A stretch of DNA of 64,000 nucleotides from Rostratula benghalensis (Eukaryota > Chordata > Aves > Charadriiformes > Rostratulidae). The stretch spans positions 30,910 to 94,909 of the forward strand of contig VXAI01000635.1 in NCBI GenBank assembly GCA_013399305.1, in the 5' to 3' direction. A model generated the notes under the pieces. That model saw only the letters and a program-made list of their open reading frames with translations. It was not told the origin of the DNA and did not search any database. Positions 1 through 12,799 of the stretch are shown here, one piece after another; position 1 is the first letter of the stretch; every line of letters starts with the position of its first letter. The position numbers and the translations under genes were made by a program.

Positions 1-92
1 CCAGCCAACGCTGGGGGAAGGCGCTGGGTCCTCCTCGGTGGCCTTCCCACTCGGGGGTGGGGGGGAAAGGGAGGGAGGTGGCGCAGACGGGG

Positions 93-165
93 CTATAAAT
101 GCCTGAGCTTGATTCCGACTCGCCTCCCGCCCTGCCCGTCCTTCTCTGCTTCACTTCAGCTCTCG
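93..165 (+). promoter_or_regulatory. Promoter and noncoding exon 1 of S100A4-like gene
   Basis: A TATA box (ctataaat) lies at 93-100. Transcription should start about 25-30 bases later. A short noncoding exon then ends at 165, before a clear splice donor (gtgagt at 166). This matches the usual S100 layout, with a short untranslated first exon. The start site itself is inferred. Confidence 0.7.
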
Positions 166-334
166 GTGAGTTGGGTTTTTTCCCTCCTTTTTCATTTATT
201 TAATAAATTTTTTCCTTCCAAGGCTGCCTTCCCCTTCGACCTGCTCTCCAGATGTTGCCCCCTCCTGCAGCAGGGTTTCTCCCCCGGGGCTCAGCACAGA
301 ATATCCTCATAATTAAGAGAAGGGTGGAACGGTG

Positions 335-425
335 ATTGGGTGGGAAGGGACCTGAAAGATCATCTCATTCCACCTCCCCTCACCCTTGGCAGGGACACCT
401 TCCCACCAGACCAGGTTGCCCCAGC
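335..425 (-). mobile_element. CR1 LINE 3'-end fragment
   Basis: The stretch reads like the antisense 3' end of a bird CR1 element (tgggaagggacctgaaagatcatc, split here as tgggaagggacc / tgaaagatcatc, then the 'cttcccaccagaccaggttgcc' region). It sits in intron 1 (166-809) of the S100A4-like gene. The rest of that intron is GC-rich with G and C runs and shows nothing else. Confidence 0.75.
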
Positions 426-643
426 ACGAGGGTCTCGGTGGAGCAAGTCAAGCTCGAAGGCTGCATTTCATCTTGGGGCTGGGGGGGAACTGGAAAAGCC
501 TGTGTGCCTTTTCCCTGCCCAGTTCAGGCAGGAGGGGGGGGCTGCTGCCTCCCCCCACGATCCCCCCCCCCCAGCTTTTTTGGGGTTCACTCAGCACTGG
601 TATTAGGTGGCAATACTCAGCCTGGCTCCTTGTGGGAGGGTGA

Positions 644-1229
<586 letters not shown>

Positions 1230-1309
1230 GCAGGGGCCGCCATCCCCGGGCTGCGCCACCGTCCCCACCACCCTCCCGCCGCCTTCGTGATGCTCTTCCA
1301 AATAAAAGC

Positions 1310-1937
1310 TATTTTAAAGAAATTCTTCCTCCTGCTTTGCGGCGGGGAGGGTTTATTGCTCCGGAGACGGGGTGTGGGGGGGGGTGAGGAAGACCCCCCC
1401 TTTCTCCCTCTTCTGTGCTGGGATGGGATAACCAGCGAGAGCAAGGCACGCTTCCGAGATGGAGTTTGCGCCGTCAGGGCACCGTGAGCCCTCGTAAAAT
1501 GCCCAGGGGGGCCAATATCTGGTCCCCGTTGGCCACGTTCGTTAGACGTGAGCCAGCGGCCGGCAGCACCCTGCCCCGCGGCCCCGAGGAGCCGTCTGGG
1601 GCGAGGCAGGAGCTTTCGCAGGGATTAAATCCTCCAGCCGGCGCCGTCATAACAGTAAACTCTCTTTTTTTTTTTTTTTTTTTCTAAGTGTAATTATTAA
1701 TCCCACACAGGGTTGGCATCTGTCGTGTCCCCCCCCAAAACCTGTAGGGTAGGACCGGCCGCGTTGGGAAATCACCCAGGACCCTTGTCCCTTCCCCACC
1801 CCCGGAGCAAATCTCGGGGTTTCCGTTGCGTTCCTGCCCGGGGTGGGGTCATGGCGTAGGGAGGAGTGACGTGTGTGTCCCCCCCCCGACCCAGCCCCCC
1901 TCCCCGTGGCGCCACCGTGGGAGGACTCAGCCCAGGG
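1310..1937. other. Intergenic, poly-T tract
   Basis: This GC-rich spacer holds a 19-base T run at 1665-1683. I see no gene in it. Confidence 0.6.
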
Positions 1938-1945
1938 CTATAAAT
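1938..1945 (+). promoter_or_regulatory. TATA box of the S100A6-like relic
   Basis: The sequence ctataaat lies in a GC-rich setting much like the S100A4-like promoter at 93. It lies 770 bases upstream of the decayed S100A6-like exon and is probably its old promoter. A working gene cannot be built from it. Confidence 0.45.
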
Positions 1946-2210
1946 TGCGAGGAGCTGCGTAGCCACAGCCCTCCCTTCCCCGTACCCGAGCCTGTCCCGC
2001 TCTCCTCTGGAAATCGCCATTTTCTCCCTTTCCTCCCCGCCCCCCCAAACATCTGGGGCCAATCTGGGCTTGTTTGCCAGGTTCCAGATGTGCAGCATCC
2101 CCCTGCCAGATGTGGATTTTCCCCCCCATCCCTCCTTACCCTGCTGGGATCCAGACCTTCGTCAGTCCTCACTGGGCTGATCCCAGGGGCACCGGCGAAC
2201 AGAGATGCCA

Positions 2211-2372
2211 GGAAGGCTTCCCTTTTTGTCCCCCCCCACCCCCCAAGGATGTCCCCTCTGCCAATCCTGGGGCAGCAGCAAGTGGAGATGCTGTGAAGGC
2301 TTCCCTCTGTGTGTGTGTGTCCCCCACCCTCTGCCCAGGATGTCCCCTCCACCAGTCCTGGGGCTGTGCGGG
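2211..2372. repeat. Two-copy tandem repeat (about 82 bp)
   Basis: Two adjacent diverged copies begin at about 2211 and 2293. Each has 'aaggcttccct', a C/TG-rich stretch, 'aggatgtcccct' and 'cctggggc'. The repeat sits where the first coding exon of the S100A6-like gene would be expected. Confidence 0.65.
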
Positions 2373-2710
2373 GAGGTGGCCGGGTGCCACCATGAGTCAC
2401 CCATCAGCCACTGGCCCCAGCTGATGCGACACCCAGGGGGTGACACAATGGTGGGGATGCTCAGGGCACCCCCCCTACTTGGTGCCAGACCCCAGGGGCT
2501 GCACTGAGCTGGGTCTAGAGGGGTTTTGCCCCCATTCCTGCCTTGCTGGCACCAGGGGAAGCTGGAGGGTTGTGGAGCATCCCCTGAGGTGGAGGGGTAG
2601 CGATGTCCCAGGTGGTCCCCACTACCACCCCTTCACCCCCCTCCCCGCCAAGGCTGGACCAGCTCCTGGCCACTCTCTGGTCTCCCCCTCCCCAGCTCCC
2701 CCTCCTCCAG

Positions 2711-2958
2711 AACCGGACCTGGACCATAACCAAGACGAGGAAGTGAATTTCTAGGAGGGTGTCACCTTCCTGGGGACCCTAACCATGATCTCCAGCCAGG
2801 CACTGAAGAAATGCAAAATTCCTGGGCCAAACGATGGGTCGAGGGGCCCCAGAGGCCTTTCGGGGTCCTTTTGTAAGAACCTTTCCTAAAGTTTGTTGTG
2901 ATTTCCTATTGTAAAATGTTGTTGCTGTGTTTCCGGCTGGTTTTGAACCTTAAATAAA
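2711..2958 (+). pseudogene. S100A6-like pseudogene (C-terminal EF-hand exon)
   Basis: The frame starting at about 2710 reads DLDHNQDEEVNF, a stop (TAG at 2752-2754), then EGVTFLGTLTMI and a tail with ALKK. This lines up with the second EF-hand and last helix of S100A6, which in mammals has the same VNF-x-E-x-VTFLG pattern. The stop falls where Gln is expected (CAG to TAG). A splice acceptor (ctccag) ends at 2710, but the helix that should precede the loop is absent and the phase from this acceptor is wrong. No N-terminal EF exon was found upstream. A poly(A) signal survives at 2953-2958. Position beside the S100A4-like gene fits S100A6. It looks dead unless the stop is an assembly error. Confidence 0.75.
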
Positions 2959-4563
2959 TTAAAACCTTATGGATGGCACCGGTTTTCCTCTCACTGGGTG
3001 CAAGGGGGAGGGACTTGGGGAGGGGCTGCACATCTGCACATCCCCTAGATGGATCCTGGTGGGTGCTGGTGATGCTCTGCTCATCCTCCATCCCACGCTG
3101 GAGAAGCCTCCTGGCAGGACCTGTGGTCCCACGGAGAGAGGAGCCCACGCTGGAGCAGAAGAGTGTGAAGATTCCTCCCACGAGGAGGAAGGAGCAACAC
3201 AGACAAAACACGATGAACCGACCATAACCTCCATCCCTCTGCGTCACTCGGAAGTCAAAAAATGGGGAGTGAAGTTGAGCCTGGGAAGAAGGGAGTGAGT
3301 GTGTGTGTGTGGAAGGTGTTTATAAGGCTGGGTTTCATTTCTCATTATCCTAATCTGATTTGATTGGCAATAAATTAAGCTAATTTCCCCAAGGTGAGTG
3401 TTTTGCCTGTGATGGTAATTGCTGAGTGACCTCCCTGGCTGTACCTTGACCCTGGAACCTTTTGTTATATTTTCTGTGCCCTGTCCATCCGAGGAGGGGA
3501 GCGACAGAGTGGCTTTGGTGGGCACCAGGCACCCAACAAGGGTCAACCCACCACACCCTCCCTCAGTCAACATGTCCCTTTGTTCCACTCTTTTGCAATT
3601 TAGGCTTTTTTCTGGCACTGGTTCCTCATGCTCCTGGATTAGGAGGCTGATGGGAAGATGTTTCATCACCATTGTCCTTCCTGTCTCCTAAAAGCCTTTA
3701 TGGCTACCACAGGCTTTTTGCTGTGCTGGTCCCACCAAGCGTGGGCTTGGGGTGAAGAGCTTGGGCATCCTGCTCCGCGAGCTCCTCACCAGCTCCCCCA
3801 GAATGTCTTTGCCCCTGCCCCATTTAGCAGCCCGTGCCAGGCACTGGGAACACCGTGGGGTGTCCCATGAAGTGGGAGCGTCCCCATGACTCCAGGAATT
3901 GGCAGTGATTGCCAATGCCCTCTGTCATTGCCAGGCAGCAGTTATGGCTGTCGGGAAATGCCGCCTCCTCAGGCGGGCAGGTTTCTGTCACGTTGACATG
4001 CCCCGATTTGTAGACGTCTTTCTTGGCTCCCTGTTAAGAAATGATTCAGGAGGAAGGCCGCTCGTGATTTTGGAGGGGTGACTTTGGGGTTGGAATGTGT
4101 TGGCCATCCCCCAGCGCCCGTGCAGGCTGTTGGGTGCAGGACCCCCCCCCCCCCAACTTCCAGCCAAATTCAACAGCGTTAGGGCAGATGAACCACATTC
4201 CCCCTTCATCATCCCACCAGAGACTCTCACCCAGCACCTTCTGCATCATCTGCAAAAATTCCTCCTCCATCATCTCAGCAAAGAGCCCCAAACTCTGCAG
4301 GAATGTCCCCGGCTCCCGGGAAAGCCCCTGCACTGTCACCGACCTGCAATGCTGGCTCCCTACAAAAACGTCCCTTTCGGTATTTCCGTGTTTTGCCCTA
4401 ACGAGTTTGGTGTGTCCCCTCCCTCGTTAACAGTGGGAGCAGCCAGTTCTCGGAGTCAGGCAAGAAATGGCCACCTGGGCGTGCTGCGAAGCCTTGCACA
4501 ATTTCTGGGGTTGTTGCCCCGAAGGAAATTTGAGGGTGTCACTAAATCGTAGCTCAGGGAGAG
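2959..4563. other. Intergenic spacer
   Basis: A short TG run lies near 3300-3311 and a C run near 4142-4153. No exon, RNA gene or mobile element was recognised. Confidence 0.5.
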
Positions 4564-4627
4564 TATAAAAGAGACCTCACCTCCACGGCGCAGACACTGC
4601 TCCTGCCCGCTCCTCTCCTCCCGTGTA
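4564..4627 (+). promoter_or_regulatory. Promoter and start of exon 1, calgranulin gene 1
   Basis: A TATA box (tataaaa) lies at 4564-4570. Exon 1 should begin near 4595 and ends at 4665, before the strong donor gtaagt. The ATG at 4628 in this exon is in frame with exon 2. Confidence 0.75.
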
Positions 4628-5418
4628 ATGTCTTCTGAAGAAGCCAGCCTCAGCACCGCTCGTAGGTAAGTGGGTCCTCCTCCAGTGGTGGCTTCAGGCT
4701 TCGTGCTGCTGGAAGTGCCACCGAGGTGAGCCTGACCCTGGCCAGGCAACCAGGTCCTGGCTGGGGCTCCTGGAGGAGAGGGTCTTCCTCCCAACAGGGT
4801 TTAACATTTTGCTGTCTGTCCCTTCCCAGCAAGATGAAAACCAAACTGGAGCTCGCCTTGGAGTGCGTCATCAACATCTACCACCAGCATGCCTTGAAGC
4901 GCCCCATTGATGACTACCTGAGCAAGAATGAGTTCTCGGAGCTGCTGAAGGAGAACGCCAAGCCCTTCCTTCACAACACCATCCCGGTAAGAGGAGAGCT
5001 GGGCCATGCTCTGCTAACGCTGGCGAGAGCTCGCAGGAGTGGTGGCCTCCTTGGGGCATGGGGGTGGTTGAGAACTTCAAAAAGGAGAGGGAGGGGTTTT
5101 TGAGGATTTTTCTGAATCCACACAATTTCTGTTGGGTGAACCGTGGGCTGTAGCTGTGGGGTGGCTTCTTCAGGCTAACTCTTTTCCATGTTTTTCCTGC
5201 TGCAGCCTAACACGTCTGTCAACAACTACATAGACACGCTCTTTAAGAAAGCCGACCGCAACCGGGATGGTCGCCTGAAGTTCACTGAGTTCCTGACTAC
5301 ACTGAATCTCATAGTCATTGATGCCCACAATAGGTCTCACCAGAGTCCCAAGACCCATCCAGATGATGGTCATGGCCATGACCATGGCCATGACCATGAC
5401 CACAGTCCTAGCAAGTGA
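4628..5418 (+). CDS. Calgranulin-type S100 protein with His-rich tail (gene 1)
   Basis: Exons are 4628-4665, 4830-4986 and 5206-5418. Read from the exon 1 ATG the protein has 135 residues; from the first exon 2 ATG (4834) it has 121. The exon 1 frame runs straight into exon 2, so both starts are possible. Numbered from the exon 2 Met, the second EF loop is residues 68-79 (DRNRDGRLKFTE). The four ligands of the S100A12/calprotectin-type zinc site are in place: H17, D27, and the HxxxH pair H92/H96. The C-terminus is a GHDH-type His/Asp repeat, similar in kind to the His-rich tail of S100A9. The predicted role is calcium-controlled binding of zinc or other metals in antimicrobial defence and inflammation. 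A poly(A) signal lies at 5543-5548. It is one of three related calgranulins here; one-to-one matches with named genes are uncertain. Confidence 0.88.
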
Positions 5419-5828
5419 AGTGGTTCCCAGGGTGACTGTGCCCATGGGATTGTGCTCTTCCAGCAGCATCGTCGCTTCCCTTTGTCCTCAAGCACAAAGC
5501 TGTGACCAAAGCTTTGTCACCTGCTTCTGCCTATGCCAATGAAATAAAATTAATTTCTTCAAGCACCAAATGCATCTGTATTTCCTGTTCTGTTGTCTCC
5601 AGGGAGGACACAATATGCACCCAGCCCATGGCTGGAGGGGTTTAAATGCAGATTGAACGGGAGAAGCAAAGGGAAAGAGAAGGTGGGATGGGGGGGACCT
5701 TGCTCCCTGCAGAGCTGGGACAACCCAGTGTTGCCTGGTCCCCACAGGCTGGTGGGTTCCCCATCCTGAAGCATGTCAGACCCCAACATGCTCCTGCTGC
5801 CTTACCAAGGCTCAACGGGTTCCCTCCT

Positions 5829-6110
5829 GTTATGGTTTGAGGAACCCACAGAGATTTATTGTCATTTAGACCATTATGCTCTCACCTGATGGCCCTTCCC
5901 CACCTGGGGAGGGGAACTGGGGAAAAAACAAGGAAACCCAAGGGTAGAAATATAAACAGATTTAGTAAAATAAGACTAAATCACGCGCATCAATAACACT
6001 AAAGCACTGGTATCGATCCTGATACCAACGTAAAATACACAAGGATTATCCCCAGCCCTTTCCACCACAGGAATCCTTTGCACTCCCTGCAGGGACAGCC
6101 GATGTGGGAC
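5829..6110 (-). mobile_element. Probable solo LTR fragment of an endogenous retrovirus
   Basis: The sequence begins tgttatggttt and runs through a 'ccccacctggggagggg' block, a gggaaaaaa block and 'aacagatttagtaaaataa'. I know this arrangement from bird ERV LTRs read in antisense. No gag, pol or env sequence flanks it. The right edge is uncertain, so this is a family-level guess. Confidence 0.4.
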
Positions 6111-8351
6111 CCCGTGGCTTCGGGAGGAAGGAAAGGGCTTGGAGCTCTGGCCCTGGGGCAAAGAATTCTCAGAGACAGAGCTCCTCAGCAAGCTTTTAAA
6201 TTTCTCTTAAACGTGTTGTTCATGGTACAAAATAACCCCCTTGGGTCAAGTGCCCGGGTCTCGCTCCTCCTCATCCCCACACCCAGGGAGATTAAAAAGA
6301 CAGCCCTTGAAACCCACCCCCCCGAGCTGGCTGTAAAGTCAATAATTTCACAAACTCAAACACCGGAGCTTTCTAAAAGCGCGATTTCCCCGAGCATTAG
6401 AAGAAAAATTAGTCCTGTGTCACTCAGACCGGGGGACCTCTGTGGGGCCACGGACCCCAGCAGCCTTCTCCCCTAGACGATGGTGGGGTGCACAGCCCCA
6501 CATCACGCTGGGGAAGTTCTTGGGTAGGGGCAGCCAAGGGCTGTACAAGAGTCTCCTCAGCCCTAGTGGTCCTGGTCCCTCTTTGCACAAGCTCCAGGCC
6601 ACGCCAGGGGTGAAACCATGGGGCTGGTGCCCATGGTGGCTGCCAAGCCCCACTTCTGGAGATGGGGGGAGGGGGTGCAACATCCCGGGGGGGCGCACAC
6701 AATCCTTTTACAACCCAGAAAGCAACCAACGCTTGCCTTGCAAGCCCTGACACAGCAAAGGACGAGGTGGAAGGGGGGCTGGAGAGCTGGTGTTAACTCT
6801 GCACAATAAGGCTGGATGTTTATTAGCGTGGGGTTACAGTGTCCTGTCCTGGCCTGTCCCCCCCCCGGGTCACAGCACGTTTCCAAGCCACTTGGAAGGA
6901 GACACGTGGATGGACAAGAGCTCCCGTGACCGTGCACAGAGTGGGGAAAACCCTCAGGCTCAGGAGGCTCTGGCATTTCCAACACCAGCTGGAACCAGAA
7001 GCCTGTCCCACGTGAAAACTGAGCCACGCCATAAAGCGTGGGGCTGTTGTGGGGTTGTTTGCACCCAGTGACACAGGTCACCCCTCTCTGGCCCCACAAA
7101 TTGTCATCGGGGTTCAGCCCTTGTCCCCCAGAGGCAGATGTTATTCACAGTCTTGCCAGGACACCTGGGCGGCACCTGGGCATCGCTCCCTTCCCGGGGC
7201 TGGGCAGCAGGATTTATGTCTCTACCGCAAGTTTTGGGGAAAAAAAATAAATATTAAAATAAGAAGGAAATTGGGAGCCCACAGGCCTGTCTGCACGGGG
7301 ACTACGCAAACGCACGGGGCCAACCCCAGCCTTGGCGGATGCTTCGGGAGACCAGCTGGGGAATGAGGATGCAATTTCGGATTCTCAACAGTCCCTAATG
7401 AGCAGAGCAGGAAAACAACACACACACAGAAAAAACCCCACCAAAACAAAACAAAAAACCAGAAGCAATAAAGTGAGTCAGGGATACCAGAATAAAACTC
7501 ATGCAACAGTTCTTGATACTGCCCCCAGGACACGCAAGAAGCATCTTCAAACAGGAATGGTTACCCTTTTGTTTTTCTGTTCTTACCCTCTTCCTGGAAC
7601 CCATTGTCTTATTTTTTGTATCTTTTAAAGTCTCTTCATTCTTCCAGTACCTGTTCTGGTAGTGCAAGTTGGGTGGCACACAGGTGACTGTTGCAAAACT
7701 CTTGCGGCATAGTGCTCCAGCCAGTAGAGACCACGACCCCCCATTTTCTGCTTCTTTTATGGCCAGTTTCCTCCACCAAGTTTCTGGAGCAAGAGGAAAA
7801 GTCTGGTATAAGTGATGTGAAAGCAGAAAGTAACAAAAAATACTCTGGAAAGTGATTTATTAACAGGTGGAAGCTGCCTTCGCTTTTGCAAGCGGTCAAC
7901 CCCTTGGCGTTGTAGAAAACACAGAGATGACTTTAAAACCGAGGGACAAAACCACCTCTCTGAAACAGCCCATCTTTCCTTACACAGGCACGAGGGGGAC
8001 CCAAAATTTTCAGCGCGTTGCAAAGCTGGCAAAGTTTTGGCAAGTTCCGCCAAGACGGACCTGCCCTTCATGCCCACGTTGAGGCGGGATGGTACATCCA
8101 AGTGGTTTCCCCCCTCCTGCTTTTTTTGCCCAGCAAAAGGCCCCTCAGCCCCGGTTGGAGGTGACGGTGGGGTGGAAGGACAGCATTTCCAAAGCTCGGT
8201 GGGTGCAACCAGGAACTATGTACAGAAGTATGAGCCGGGGAGGGGTTCAGGAGTTCCCACCTTGCAATTTCCAGGTACGGGAAATGCTAACTCAAGCTGT
8301 TGCTTGCAGCAGGTGTGTCACTGCCTCTGATGAAAGAGGGCCTCAGACGAG
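6111..8351. other. Intergenic spacer
   Basis: GC-rich to about 7200, then A-rich around 7230-7470 (aaaaaataaatatt, and CAAAA-type runs). I see no exon or repeat I can name. Confidence 0.5.
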
Positions 8352-8424
8352 TATAAAAGGTCTGCCCGGGCTCCCGGATCCCTACAACGGACCTATCCTC
8401 TACAAACTCTTCTTGGAGACCCGG
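8352..8424 (+). promoter_or_regulatory. Promoter and noncoding exon 1, calgranulin gene 2
   Basis: A TATA box (tataaaa) lies at 8352-8358. Exon 1 begins near 8383 and ends at 8424, before the donor gtaagt. It contains no ATG, so it is untranslated. Confidence 0.75.
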
Positions 8425-9191
8425 GTAAGTAACACGGCAATGGTTCCTGCAAGAAATAAGACAAGGGACAAAGACGACCCAGGGTGATGCTTGCTGCTCC
8501 GGGCAGGGCGGGAGGCCGATTTTAGGTACAACAAGAGAAATATAAATTAATGGCATTTCTGTGCCATCTTTAGTAGAGGTATCACTGCTTCCACTTGGCA
8601 AGGAGAGCACCCTTTGGGGGTGTCACCTCCTCGGTGGCACCCAGCAGGGCCTCGGTGCTCAGTGTCTGCAGTGAACGGGGTCTGCAGCCCAAAGAGGGGA
8701 TGTTCAGAGAGAGAGGAGGAGGAGGAGGTCAGGCAGAAGCTGCAGTGGAGCCCAGGACCTGGGCTGTGCTCCCTGCCTTGAACTCATCCTTGCTATTGGT
8801 GGGCATGGTACAGATCCATGACTCCAGCCTGGTGGGTTTAATTTGCTTGACAAATGCCTTCAGGTCTGTAAGAAGAAGCCACTTCTTGGGCAAAACTAAA
8901 ATTGGAGGTTGGTTGGGCAATGCTATAAAATGGCAATATTCCTAAAACCACTCATTACCTGCTCAGTGCCGAGGAGCTCCCAATGGCCCCTGGGCATGCT
9001 GGCCACCGGTGGCTTGCTTGGCGCCGGTGAAACAAGGCTCCTGGTGTAGATCTGCTGCTAGGTGGAGGTGCAGCCCAACCTGGGGGCCAGGAGCGTGTTG
9101 TGGGGTGTCTGGGTTTTGGTGTTTTTTTTGATGCATCTCATGGCTTTGAGGTTTTATCCACAGCGTCTGCAGGTACCTCAAGAACTCAGCC

Positions 9192-9981
9192 ATGTCCACA
9201 GTCACCCCGGCCGCAGCCATCCCTCGTGATCCTCCGCAGCTCCCCGGAAACTGCACGCTGGAGTTGTCCCTGAAAACCATTGTGGATGTCTACCACCATT
9301 ACAGCGCCCGGGAGGGCAAGAATGACCTCCTCAGCTTCAATGACTTCAAGACACTGCTGACCACGCAGGCTCCAACCTTCCTCCAGGCTTGTGTGAGTGC
9401 CACAGGAGCTGTGTTGTGCTCCCCAGAGGGATGTTCTCCTTGGGGGATTGTTGGGGGGGATGAGGCTGAGGTTGTCTCCAGGGATGCTCCTGGGGAAACA
9501 GGGTACAGTCCCCACCAAGGGCTGTGGTCCACGGGATGGGGTTCCGTGATCAGACCCCACACGCTGTGGGATCACCCACGCTCATCCCTCCCGCCACTGC
9601 AGGGGTACAGAGCAGCCAATGGGGTTTGGAACAAGAGCTTGTCCATCTAAGGTTTTAATTAGAGGTTGACTACAAGGTAGGAGAGGGTCACAATGATCCT
9701 GCAGCTTCCCAACTCCCCAGGGCATGCAGGAATAAAGCTGGCATGGTTTTCACTGGGTGTGGGTGTGCAGCCCAGGGAGGGGCCATACCAACACACGTCC
9801 TGTACCCCAACTGCAGGACAGGAACCGTCCTGAATACCTGAAGAAGCTCTTCCAAGAGACAGACCTGAATAAGGACAAAGAACTGACCTTTGAGGAGTTC
9901 ACCATCGTCCTGGCCAAGCTGACTGATGACGCCCATCGCATCATCCACAACGATAACCGCTGCACCCCAGAGAAGAACTGA
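9192..9981 (+). CDS. Calgranulin-type S100 protein (gene 2)
   Basis: Coding exons are 9192-9392 and 9817-9981 (donor gtgagt, acceptor ctgcag, phase 0), giving 121 residues. Exon 2 begins at 9164 or 9173, and its first ATG is used. About 20 Pro/Ala-rich residues precede the first S100 helix, longer than usual for the family. The pseudo-EF loop follows YHHYSAREGKND, and the canonical EF loop is residues 83-94 (DLNKDKELTFEE). The zinc-site ligands H35, D45, H107 and H111 are all present. The poly(A) signal is at 10087-10092. It lies between two other calgranulins on the same strand, so a tandem family is likely. It resembles S100A8, A9 and A12 about equally, and I do not assign a symbol. Confidence 0.88.
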
Positions 9982-10092
9982 GTCCCAACACACCACCCCT
10001 GAAAAAGCTCAGAGGGGGTTTGGTTGCTTTTAGGCATTGGGCTCTGGCTGCTTTCTGTCTGCTCGGCTCACTCGTGCTTCTGAGACAATAAA

Positions 10093-12076
10093 GCATGGCT
10101 TGAACTTCTCCGAGTCCTTCCTATCTCAGTGCTTGACTTTGCATCCATCTCCCAGGTGGGGAGGGTGGGCACCAACGGTGCTGAACGCCTGGTCCTGCTA
10201 GAGCTGGGGGGATAAAGGCTTCCCTAAATTGAAGCACCCCAAAAAAACATTTAAGTAGAGGGTTACGATGTGATTAAAGGGCAAGAGTTACAACTCTCAG
10301 CATCTGGTCCAAGCCAAGAGGGCTGAACCGATGGGCAAGGAGGGTATTAGTGGCCAGAAGCCCAACACAAGGCACTGCCTGAGCTCTGCAGGGGTTTTAA
10401 ACATCACCTGTGGCACATTCCAGTGATATCAGCATTTTTACCTCCTGCAGAAGAGGGTTTTCTGCCTAGACTGGGAAAAGCAGAGCCAGCCTAGCTCAGA
10501 GGAAAATAAACCCTTTTGTTTCGCCCATCCTCATTCAACTTTTCCCCTCCTTGGCCATGCCAAGGGCGTCCTCTGGATGCAGAACCACCCACAAACAGGG
10601 AAACAAAAAAAGCATTAATACCCGTGACAACTGCAGTTCACAGCAGAACAGAGTCTTTAGCACAAGAAGCAGCCAGGGTGCTCCTAGGGAAAAAAAAATT
10701 TAAAAAAATACAGAGATGTTACTCTCTGTATATATAGCCTCTAGTCCGTGGGAAATTCTGAGATTTAGAATTTTCTCCCTAAATCCCAGTGAAAACTCAA
10801 ATTTGAGATTTTTCCCACACAGCCGAGGCATCCGGAGTGCTCCCTCCCAACCCTGCTGAATCACTTGTTGCCCAGCCAAGATTTAAACTCCCGGATGGTT
10901 TCCATCTTGGAATTTTCCACCAGTGAAAATATTCTCAACCAAAAGCCTGATGGGCTGCGGTCAGGCACCAGGACCTTGCCCCTGGCTGAGTCATCTGGGA
11001 CACGTCTTGTAGCACCAACAAACCATTTATAGGTACTAAATGCACTGTAATCCAGCTCTTTTCCTCACCCAACGCTCGGGGACCACCACCCCATGAGGTG
11101 GAGCAGGCAGCTGCCCCATCACGAGTGGCGGCAACGCTTTTCACGATGAAGCATGGGCAGGAAGGGCAAGAGCAATGGCCAAATCCAGCCCTGCAACCTG
11201 CCAGAGCTCCAGGAGGGCTTGGAGGGTGTCCAGCACCCTGAAGCCATGCACGTGTGGGCAGCAGAGCCAGCTCCCAGCTCCCTTTGGGCTGGACCAAGGT
11301 GGTGCCTTGGCCAAGCAGCTGAGTTTGTAGCCGTTTCGTACGGCGGAGACCTACGCCGATCTTTTTTTGGCTCAAGCCAAAGGACTGGGAAATCCTTTCC
11401 CCCTGCAGCTCCAGGATGGGCAAACCTCCAGACTGCCCCACCTCCTGTGGTGGCTGCTTGTGCCAGGTCACAGCTGGCGCATCGTTCGTTGGTCTGGTGA
11501 TGCTCAAAGATGCTCAGGAGCCCGGGATCAAAGTGCAGCCCCTGATTTCCCCGAGATAAAACCACATCCCGCAACCAGAACGTACGTCCTGTCCCAATTC
11601 TGGGCTAAAGGCTGCTGTGAAACACGACAAACCACACAGCGACAAACCCTGCTGTGCCCTCTTCCCACACCAGCCAGCCACTTGCCCATAGATGTATATT
11701 TTGAAAGAGTTTTGCAATGAGATTGTCAAGCGCGGGGTGCTCTGCCCGGGTTCAGGTCCTCGGGGCACATTTAACCCCAGATCTTTCCCTTGCCACAGCT
11801 ATCGGCAGCTTGCGTGTCACCTTCTTCCCACTCCTTCCCCTCCACAGCTCCAGTAAGAGGACACTTGCTCAACCCTGGTGGCCTTGGGGCCAGGATTACC
11901 GCTTGCTGCAGCCACTTCTGCCTGGCTTACAGGCACGGCTGGACAGGGAGGTTCCCCCTGCGAGGAGGCCTGCAGAGACAGGCAGAAACTCGTGGTGGCA
12001 CACGTTCCTGGGACCCTAAACCGCACCCAGGATCCCTGGTCACCGCCGTGACTGCACTGGCACTTAAAAAAACCCA
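10093..12076. other. Intergenic spacer
   Basis: There is an A-rich patch at 10689-10710 and a TATATATA patch near 10730. No exon was recognised. Confidence 0.5.
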
Positions 12077-12505
12077 AATCACAGAATGGTTCAGGTTGGA
12101 AGGGACCTTCAAGACCACCCAGTGTCACCCCCTGCACTGAGGGAAGCCTCCCACCAGCCCAGGTGGCTCCAAGCCCCCTCCAACCTGGCCTTCAACCCCT
12201 CCAGGAATGGGGCAGCCACAGCTTCTCGGGGAAACCTGGGCCAGGCTCTCACCACCCTCACCCCAAGGAACTTCTTCCCCACAGCTCAGCTCCATCTCCC
12301 CTCTTTCACCTTCAAACCCTTCCCCCTCCTCCCATGGCTCCCCTCCCTCATCAAGAGTCCCTCTCCCCCAGCTTTCCTGGAGGCCCTGGAGGGACTGGAA
12401 GGGGCTCCAAGGTCTCCCCGGAGCCTTCTCTTCTCCAGGCTGAACCCCCCCAACTCTGTCCTCCCAGCAGAGGGGCTCCAGCCCCCCCAGCATCTCCAAG
12501 GGCTC
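12077..12505 (-). mobile_element. CR1 LINE 3' fragment
   Basis: It begins with the antisense CR1 3' end (cacagaatggtt, ggttggaagggacc) and continues through 'ctccaacctggccttcaa', 'ggggcagccacagcttctc' and 'gcagaggggctccagcc'. It is a truncated copy of the same subtype as the one at 31687. Confidence 0.9.
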
Positions 12506-12799
12506 CTCTGAGCTGGGATCTCATCCCTGCTGTACGGTGGCACATCTGAGGGTTCAGCCACCATCTCTCTTTGGAAATCCCTGGCCCATCCTACACCCTT
12601 TCTTTTCCCCACCTCCAGGATGACAATAAAATGACCAAACGTAGGGTTTCCTGAAATTGCTGCAAAATTCTGCAACTGAGCGGATGGTCCCTCACACCCT
12701 GTTGTGAAATGCCCTTATTTTGTGCCTCAAAACACTCCCATTGTGAAACACGGTGCTCCCCCACCAGCAAGGGCTGGAGTTTGGGTGGGCACTGCCTGT

